64,000 nt of DNA from Saccharum officinarum. Taxonomy: Eukaryota; Streptophyta; Magnoliopsida; Poales; Poaceae. The DNA lies in contig CM036179.1 of the NCBI GenBank assembly GCA_020631735.1, forward strand, positions 21,381,063 through 21,445,062, in the 5' to 3' direction. Shown here piece after piece: positions 57,152 through 64,000 of the stretch (position 1 is the stretch's first letter; each line of letters begins with the position of its first letter). The position numbers and the translations under genes are program-made. Under the pieces are notes generated by a model. It ran no database searches and had not been told where the DNA came from. It saw only the letters and a program-made list of their open reading frames with translations.

Positions 57152-57976
57152 ATGAGAGAAGAGATTTTTATCTCTCAAGAAAAGTATACCAAGGATCTTC
57201 TTAAAAGATTCAAGATGGAAGAATGCAAGCCAATCAAGACCCCAATGCCATCTAATGGACATCTCGACCTAGATGAGGGAGGTAAACCAATTGATCAAAC
57301 TCTTTACCGTTCTATGATTGGTAGCTTGTTGTACCTTACCGTATCTAGGCCCGATATCATGTTTAGTGTGTGCATGTGTGCTCGCTTTCAAGCGTGCCCA
57401 AAAGAACCTCACCTAAGTGCCGTAAAAAGAATCTTAAGATATCTTAAGTACACCTCAAGCATCGGTCTTTGGTACCCCAAAGGAGCTAGATTCCAACTAG
57501 TTGGCTACTCCGATTCAGATTTTGCCAGTTGCAAAATTGATAGAAAAAGCACATCCGGAGGATGCCATTTGCTTGGGAGGTCCTTAGTATCTTGGTCATC
57601 TAAGAAGCAAAATAGTGTGGCTTTGTCCACCGCCGAGGCAGAATACATTGCCGCGGGGGCTTGTTGTACACAAATCTTATACATGAAACAAACCCTCCTA
57701 GACTATAGAGTTGTTCTTGAAAAGGTGCCGCTTTTATGTGACAATGAAAGTGCCGTTAAAATTGCTAATAATCCGGTACAACACTCACGCACCAAGCACA
57801 TTGATATCCGCCACCACTTTCTAAGAGATCATGTTGCTAAAAATGATATATCACTAGAAGGTGTAAGAAGTGAAAATCAATTAGCGGATATCTTCACTAA
57901 ACCTTTAGATGAGGCTACCTTTTGTAGGTTGAGAAGTGAACTAAATGTGTTTGATTCTAGTAACTTTAAAAAATGA
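57152..57976 (+). pseudogene. SIRE-type RNase H and RT C-terminus
   Basis: Same frame as RT after the TAG. It contains the copia segment LYRSMIGSLLYLTVSRPDI, then RNase H motifs GYSDSDFASCKIDRKSTSG, LSTAEAEYIAA and DNESAVKIANNPVQHSRTKH, and ADIFTKPLDE near the end. The DxE...D residues of RNase H are present. This is the least damaged part of the element, and a stop at 57974-57976 is the natural end of pol. Confidence 0.87.
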
Positions 57977-58467
57977 GCTTGTGTTGTCCCTTGCATTGCA
58001 TTGTACATTATGTCATGTTTAATTTCCCGCGATGCATCTAGAACTTGTCTAACACGGTTACGATAACCCTCCTTTGGAGGAGTGAAGAAGCCTAACCGTG
58101 GATCAAACTTGACAAGCAACCTAGCCTTCCTTTCTCGTTTTGCATTGCATATGCATGGTTGTTGCTTCATCATTTCTTTTTGGTTTAGCTTTGAGTAACC
58201 TTTGTGTTCGTCCATGAATAGAGAGAGCATTTGAAGCTCCCAAGGCTTGATACACTCTATTGCATGGCCATACGTTGCTCCTCGGGTGTTTATTGAATAT
58301 TTTCTTAAAAATAATACTAGCCTAAGGCAAAATATTTTGAAAAATTTAAGGGTTTGAGTGAGGTCACTCATATCAGGTTCCAATTGGTGTTTATTTGAGT
58401 CTTTTTGAATTGGAACTTGATTGGAAGAATTCGCGTCAAAAATCGGTTTGAAAAAAGGCGTTTTACA
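57977..58467 (+). other. Spacer after pol, no gene seen
   Basis: AT-rich sequence between pol and the palindrome array. No domain is visible on either strand. Confidence 0.5.
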
Positions 58468-58806
58468 GCGACCGAACGCTGGACCGGACGCTGCATCGGA
58501 CGCGGTTCTGCTTCACCACCGCGTCCGGTCCCGGCGTCCACCAGCGCGTCCAGTCATTCCCGAAGGTCTTCTTCAAGATCTATGACTGGACGCTGCATCG
58601 GACGCGTCTCTGCTGACCACCGCGTTCGGTCCCAGCCACCACCACCGCGTCCGGTCATGCGTTTAAGTTTTCCAAGCAAAATATGACCGGACTCTGTCAG
58701 CGTTCGATCGTGCATAATCGGACGCGTCCGGTCGTTCTAGGAGCTTACTGGACTATGACCGGATGCTGCCTCCACCGCGTCCGGTCATGTGACCACCGCG
58801 TCCGGT
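58468..58806 (+). repeat. Internal array of CCGGACGCG palindrome variants
   Basis: At least ten variants of ACCGCGTCCGGTC, GACCGGACGCTGCATCGGACGCG and TCGGACGCGTCCGGTCG, split here. They are the same motif family as in the LTRs but arranged differently, between pol and the 3' ORF. Confidence 0.85.
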
Positions 58807-59656
58807 CATCGCATAAAAAGCGGATCTCACCCTTTTAACCGTACGTTCGGATCTCGCGTTTCATCTCTTCCGTCTCAAATCCGCCGCCAACTCGCCGATT
58901 TCCCGAGCGCCGCCGTCTCGCCGAGTCACCGCACCTCGCCGTGCCCGCGCTCCTGCGCCTTGCAGCCGCGCCCGCGCCTTCCTCGCCCGTGCCCGCGCCG
59001 TGCCTCCGCGCCGCGCTCCCGCGCCTGCGAAGCTCGCAGCACCGCCACTTCACCGCAGGAGCCGCGCGCCACCGCCGTTGAGCCGTCCAGTGCGCCACCA
59101 CCATCGAGCCGACCCTAACCCTAGCCACCCGTACCCGCTGCCGCTCCTCCGAACGCGACCCTAACCCTAGCCACCTGAACCCGTTCGTCGAGGCATTTTT
59201 CACGAAGTTTTCAACTCCGCGAACTTCTCTGTCTCCGCAAGGTGACATTACTGCCTTGGATTAGGGTTTGCCATTGATTTTCTGGTGAATTACTAATTCA
59301 ATCATTGATCTCTCGGTACTCTAGGGCTTCGATCGTCGTTTCCGGCCTAGCGTGTTGAGATCTTCTTCCGTTCATCGGATCTTCGCTCTTTCGAGGTAGC
59401 TATCGCGGTCCTTTCATATCTTATCTAATATGCTTGCTCTCATTAGGATCTTACTCATCTTTTAAATAATATATGTTGCTTATAGTAGATCCATCTATTC
59501 TATCATTTCAGTTTGTCCTGTCGGTGCTGTGTGTGTCAGGTGATCAGTTGTGAATCCGAGGCCAAGCCTATGGATATGGTTTAAGGCCAAGCGTCACGAG
59601 TGTCAGTTCATCATCTATTACTTTCTAGTGTTTCTTAGATCCAGCAGTTTGTCAGT
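58807..59656 (+). promoter_or_regulatory. Plant-gene-like leader upstream of the SIRE 3' ORF (possible internal promoter)
   Basis: An ATAAAA box at 58813-58818 is followed by a C-rich, 5'-UTR-like stretch with ACCCTAACCCTAGCC motifs (about 59113 and 59157). Next come TAGGGTTTGCC and TCTAGGGCTTCGATCG motifs, a donor-like TCGAG/GTAGCT at 59395/59396, an AT-rich intron-like segment and acceptor-like CAG at 59647 or 59655, just before the ATG at 59657. This is inference from composition; no transcript evidence. Confidence 0.45.
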
Positions 59657-62069
59657 ATGGTTCATTGCAAGAACGCTGGTGGTGCACCTAGTGACGGGGA
59701 CGAGAGTCCTCCCAGGAGGACAGAGGTAGCTCGCGGCAAACGAGTGAATATTGCTGCCAAGAAGAGAAAAAGAACACTTACAGAGGCAGAGGTGGCTCAG
59801 GCAGTTGCAGATGCAGCAGAGGCAGCAGAGAGAGGTGGCAGGAGTAGTGGCATACGTATTGGCGAGAGTCACTTTCACCTTGAAGGTCGATAGCTCGGTA
59901 CAGAGGCCACAGAAGAGACAGTGGATGCACCTGCAGAGCAGCCTACAGAGGATCCAGAGGAGACTAAGGAGTAGACAGTACACTCTCCACAGCGTCGTCG
60001 CTCAGGACGTACATGAGCTCAGGTGACTCCTAGGCCAGATGGTCAGTGTCGTGGAGGTCGTCCGCCTCCTAGGGCTCGAGGTCACCCTCCAGTTGAGCAC
60101 TTTGACCTCAGGGGAGCTACAACTAGATAGGTCTAGGCCCTCAGGTTCGTTGAGATCACTCGATGGTTCCCACCTCAGCGGGATTCCCGGGCTTCAGAGG
60201 GTTTCTACACTCCTCTACATGAGGACTTCTATAGGGCCTATGTCGACAGCGGGATTGCTTTCAGTCCTCAGAGAGTCTGTCGACTAGAGGCCTTAGTTGA
60301 GGTGATTGGTGAGCAGCTTCATCCACATCTGTCCTTTTTACCTAGATTATCAGATCTTCTTGGACAGACTGGAGCATACTACGGGACCTAGGTCAGAGAG
60401 TTCTACTCTTCACTTTGGATTGACCCAGCATATCAGTTTATACACTTTGCATTCAGAGGCCGTGACCGCAGACTCTACAACACTAAGGTACGGGAGATTC
60501 TCAGACTCCCAGCTTCAGAGACAAAGATACATTAGCTGTGTTTCGGACAGACTGCACCTCCGAGACACCCTCACGGCGGGACAGTGCCCCCTACAGATAT
60601 GATCCGACTCTGTTTCCGTGAGCCTTTTGGCGAGGGGTATCGACGTACACCTGCTAGCCTGACACACATAGCCAGAGTCCTTGATGCTATTGTGCGGAGG
60701 ACTCTACTTTCGAGGCTTGGATACAGAGAGGGATTGACTCGCATGCAGTTATGGGTAGTACATCACCTCATCTCACAGATCCTGTTTGACCTTTGGGATC
60801 TGATGCTATGTAAGATGGAGGACACCTTGGCAGAGGGATTCAAGGGTCACAGGCAGCTACTGTACGCTCATTGGATATGCTTCATCATCAGATCTGCCTG
60901 TGAGCTTCCTACAGAGATTAGAGCAGAGATTTTCTGATACCATAAGAGCCTTTCCAGAGTATGACATCCGACAGTTGTGGGCATCAATTACCAGAGAGCA
61001 GGCACCTGGCCTAGGACAGCGTCAAAGGCCAGAGGTACCGGAGACAGCTGCTGAGCAGGACAAGACCGTTGAGGGTCTTGCTGAGGCAGAGCTAGCAGAT
61101 CTTGATGCTCAGCCAGCTGATCCAATCGAGGATGTTGCTACTGACAGCACAGATGAGGATTATCAGCCCATCCCCCGGTACCGCTCTCCTCGACCTCACG
61201 ACCATGAAGCCGGTGTTTCAGGCTCAGCCTCCCGCTCAGACCTAGCCATGGTGGCTATTCTTGAGAGGCTGACCCAGGCCTAGGAGAGACAGGAGATTTA
61301 GATGCAGAGACAGGCTCAGGACACAGCTGCCGCATTTGCTCAGATTCAGGCTCATCAGGATGAGTTACAGAGGCAACAACTAGAGTTCTAGAGATAGCAG
61401 TTCGAGATGCAGAGGCAGCAGGCAGCCACCCAGCAGTAGTACCTAGAGCTCCTGCGACACCTTGTCACTGTTGGGGTACCTCCACCACCGTCTGTCCTGA
61501 CTCCAGCACTACAGTCCAGTGGACCTCAGAGTCAGGGACAGCCGAGTTTTCAGTACACCTCTCCCTAGCAGTAGGTGCCTCAGATGTTTCAGTCCCCGAG
61601 TTACACTCCTATACAGACAGGGTTCACTCCACCAGCTCAGCCGAGACCTCACCTCCTCTCAGGCACTCCGTTCCCTGACTTCAGTGCCACCTACAGTAAG
61701 CTGACTAGACAGCCGACTCCCTCGTACACCACAGTTGTGACCTCTTCAAGGACGTCAACTTCAGAGACTGTCGGTCTCCCAGTGATAGGAGCCGCAACTA
61801 CAGAGACTGTGCCATCCTCAGTTGCTTCGACAGATCCTCCTACTCTTGGTGTTTTTCAGGCTTAGGCGACAGTGACTGCTCCTATTGTTGCTACTACACC
61901 TTCAGTTACTGCACCTGCTCTACAGACCCAGACCGCTTCACTGCCACATCTATCTACAGAGGGTCAGCCTGATAGTTCAGAGTCTGAGGAGGATACTTCA
62001 CAGTTCATGATCACTCTGCGCTCCTCTGCACCTGACACGATAGCGTCTGTTCCCCCGTCGGATCCTTAG
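59657..62069 (+). pseudogene. SIRE-type 3' accessory ORF (putative plant transposon protein), many stops
   Basis: It starts MVHCKNAGGAPSDGDE and runs in one main frame through many stops (for example near 59891, 59973, 60014, 60125, 60391, 60534 and 60936). The middle (about 60175-60940) has a conserved-looking globular region with FYRAYVDSGIAFS, RGRDRRLYNTKVREILRLP, VPPTDMIRLCF and RMQLWVVHHLISQ, typical of the uncharacterised retrotransposon-associated family in this position. The C-terminal part (61260-62069) is rich in Gln, then Ser/Thr/Pro. Most stops are TAG at sites where CAG (Gln) suits the context. Function unknown; it occupies the position where SIRE elements carry their extra ORF. 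Confidence 0.7.
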
Positions 62070-62482
62070 TTTAGTTTTTGGCGTTTGATGCCAAAGAGGG
62101 AGAGAGAGCATAGATTCAGGGGGAGTGTTGATAGAGGGTTTCGTCGTTTCGTCTTTTTGGGTGCTACATTCATGCATCATGTTTATTTTCTCGCCCTGCA
62201 ATTTGTGTGACTATGAGTTCGTGAGACTTTATATCATATCATGTCACTTTTTTGTGTTTAGCTCATAAGGTTGTGCTTTCGTGCCTTACTCCAATTTCAT
62301 ATGAGCAATGTTTTATGTGTACTAACTCTTCATGTTTTATCTTATCAGTACACTCAGTTGGCTTGGAACACATAAGCAATTACTAACCTCTTGTGCTTAT
62401 AGCTCTGTGCTTATGTGCACCAAGCATGATCGAAAACCTCAACTCTAATATCTTCTGAATCTAAGTGTTGTCATCAATCACC
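62070..62482 (+). other. 3' untranslated region of the SIRE-type element
   Basis: It holds GATGCCAAAGAGGGAGAGAG near 62088 and AGGGGGAGTG near 62118, purine-rich blocks common before the 3' end of these elements, then AT-rich sequence up to the PPT. No gene. Confidence 0.6.
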
Positions 62483-62496
62483 AAAAACGGGGAGAT
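62483..62496 (+). other. Polypurine tract
   Basis: AAAAACGGGGAGAT lies directly before the 3' LTR start TGAAAGC, where plus-strand priming takes place. Confidence 0.8.
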
Positions 62497-64000
62497 TGAA
62501 AGCATCTAGGCCCCGATGTTGGTTTCGGCAATTGATAACAACGCATTATTATCATGACTAACGTGTGTTTTGTAGAAACATTTGTAAGTTAGGTCATGGA
62601 GTTGATAACTGCTTTGGGCACTATGGTATTCATGTCCCTTGATGAAAATCGTTTCGGTTTTCAAAGGATCAACGACAAAATTAAGGATGGTTAGTTTCGG
62701 ATGTCAAGGTGTTGAGTTACATCCGGAATAGTCGTTAGGATCTTTGTTTCTTCCTTTGACCGTACTATAAAGGGGGGCATGAGCGAGTAGCTTGACCTAG
62801 GTGAGTCTTTTGTTTAGGTGTGGTGCACACTTGTCAAACTTAGCACTAGGTAGCTCTAGAAAAGCTCAAGGTTCAGTTGGAAGCAACTTGGTTCAAGTTG
62901 TGTCGCGTTTCGAAGTCGTTTGAGCAGTTTACCTATGACCGGACGCGGTCTTTGTCATGACCGGATGTGTCCGGTTAGTACTAACAAATCACTGCGTCGT
63001 TAACTGGTTGACCGGACGCGGTCCCTGCGAGGACCGGACGCGGTGATCAGTCTGACACGTGTTCCAGAGGGTAAACAGTGTGATTGGACGCAACTGTGAA
63101 GTGATCGGACGCGTCCGGTCACGTTCCAGTAAGGTCTCAAGCTGACCTGAAGCGTCCGGTCATCTATGATCGGACGCGGTCGAGCGTCAGGTGGAAGTTC
63201 AGTTAAGTTCTTGCATGATCGGACGCGTCCGGTCATCCCTGACCGGCGCGTCTGGTCACTCAGAGCTGACTTTCGGTTTTCGACCGTTACACTTGACCGG
63301 CGCGTCCGGTCATGTTGACCAGCGCGTCCGGTCAGTACGAGTTTTGCTGATTCGGCAGGTAACGGTTGGATTTGTCTGAGGGGTGTATAAATACATCCCC
63401 TCCACCTCTTTTAGAGGTCTCTTGCTCATTTGTTCAGCTGAGAAACACCTTTGGAGTGCAAGGGAGTGCAAGAGCCCTAGTGAGGATAGTGAGTTGAGAA
63501 TCAAAGTTTGAGATTCCTCACTAGTGACAAGAGTGTAGCAAGTGTGCATCCATCTTCTCATTAGGCTTGTTGTGGTCAAGTGAGAGTTCTAGCTTGTTAC
63601 TCTTGGTGATCGCCATCACCTAGACGGTTTGGTGGTGATTGGGAGTTTGATGATCATCCGACGAGCTTGTGGGTGACCCAACTCATGTTGTGAGCGGTTT
63701 TGGGTGATTCGCCGCGACGGAGTGTCGAAGAATCAACCCGTAGAGAGCACTTGATCCTTGCGTGGATCAAGGGGGAGCTACACCCTTGCGTGGGTGCTCC
63801 AACGAGGACTAGTGGGGAGTGGCGACTCTCCGATACCTCGGCAAAACATCGCCGTGTTCCTAACCCTTACTTTCAAGCATTTACTTTCATGTATTACTTT
63901 CATTGCTTGTTTACTTTCCTAGAATTGCCATGCTAGTCTAGGTTTGGAACTTAGGGTGCAAAACTTTTACCGGTAGAATCACAAGGAACACTAGTAGGCA
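62497..64000 (+). mobile_element. 3' LTR of the SIRE-type element, at least 1.5 kb, open to the right
   Basis: It begins TGAAAGCATCTAGG and matches the 5' LTR to about position 841 of the LTR, then continues with sequence the 5' LTR has lost. A TATA box GTATAAATACATCC lies at about 63385, followed by a leader-like stretch. The palindrome array is at 62937-63340. No end is reached by 64000. Confidence 0.85.

Larger units (their letters stand above)
52008..64000 (+). mobile_element. SIRE/Maximus-type Ty1/copia element, right end outside window
   Basis: The order is truncated 5' LTR, gag, protease, integrase, RT, RNase H, then an extra 3' ORF, a PPT and a 3' LTR. Integrase before RT makes it copia. 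Long gag with coiled coil and zinc knuckles, YV(D)xIIFGS-type RT, the 3' extra ORF and very long LTRs point to the SIRE/Maximus lineage. It sits inside the copia leader of unit C, so it is nested. Multiple stops and two frame changes make it non-autonomous. Confidence 0.88.

Noticed and set aside
1..64000. An undescribed defence, metabolic or regulatory gene system
   Set aside because: After splicing out the two gene families, the remaining sequence is explained by LTR elements, MITEs, SINEs and spacers; nothing supports a novel multigene system.

Overview
The window looks like nuclear DNA of a grass, most likely a panicoid/Andropogoneae species. The reasons are a very GC3-rich coding exon beside AT-rich intergenic DNA, many Tourist- and Stowaway-type MITEs, tRNA-derived SINEs of the kind common in grasses, and a large SIRE/Maximus-type Ty1/copia element. 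The species call is inference; no marker fixes it. There is no bacterial or organellar content, CRISPR array, or rRNA/tRNA gene.

Layout. 1-2800: a decayed Ty3/gypsy element with gag, protease and 3' LTR but no RT or integrase. About 3263-23950 (unit A): a 59-bp minisatellite, an 8-exon gene for a Sel1-repeat protein, a solo LTR, MITEs and SINEs, a 2-exon gene for an F-box/kelch protein matching SAGL1, and a degenerate Ty1/copia element. About 23951-39908 (unit B): the same block again, ending in the first 71 bp of a SIRE-type LTR. 39909-40008: exactly 100 N. 40009-52007 (unit C): a third copy that begins inside a Sel1-gene intron. 52008-64000: a SIRE/Maximus-type element with a truncated 5' LTR, broken gag-pol, a 3' accessory ORF and a 3' LTR that runs off the window.

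Main interpretation. A and B are a real, diverged tandem duplication: they differ by two MITE insertions, minisatellite copy number, an LTR duplication, the SIRE insertion and five residues in the F-box protein. B and C are probably the same locus. The last ~12.0 kb before the gap (27878-39908) matches the first ~12.1 kb after it (40009-52078) end to end, and both gap-proximal ends carry scattered single-base indels. This is what an unmerged contig overlap or haplotig looks like. The real locus then has two, not three, copies of the F-box gene.

Genes. Both protein genes lie on the minus strand, in the same order and spacing in each unit. Exon structures were worked out by eye from frame continuity and GT-AG junctions; the F-box gene has a 10-codon first exon about 1.1 kb upstream of its main exon. 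Everything else is mobile-element material in various states of decay. I found no convincing new biological system. The most notable items are the false duplication, the hidden F-box exon, the palindrome arrays and plant-like leader inside the SIRE element, and the hairpin array in the copia leader.
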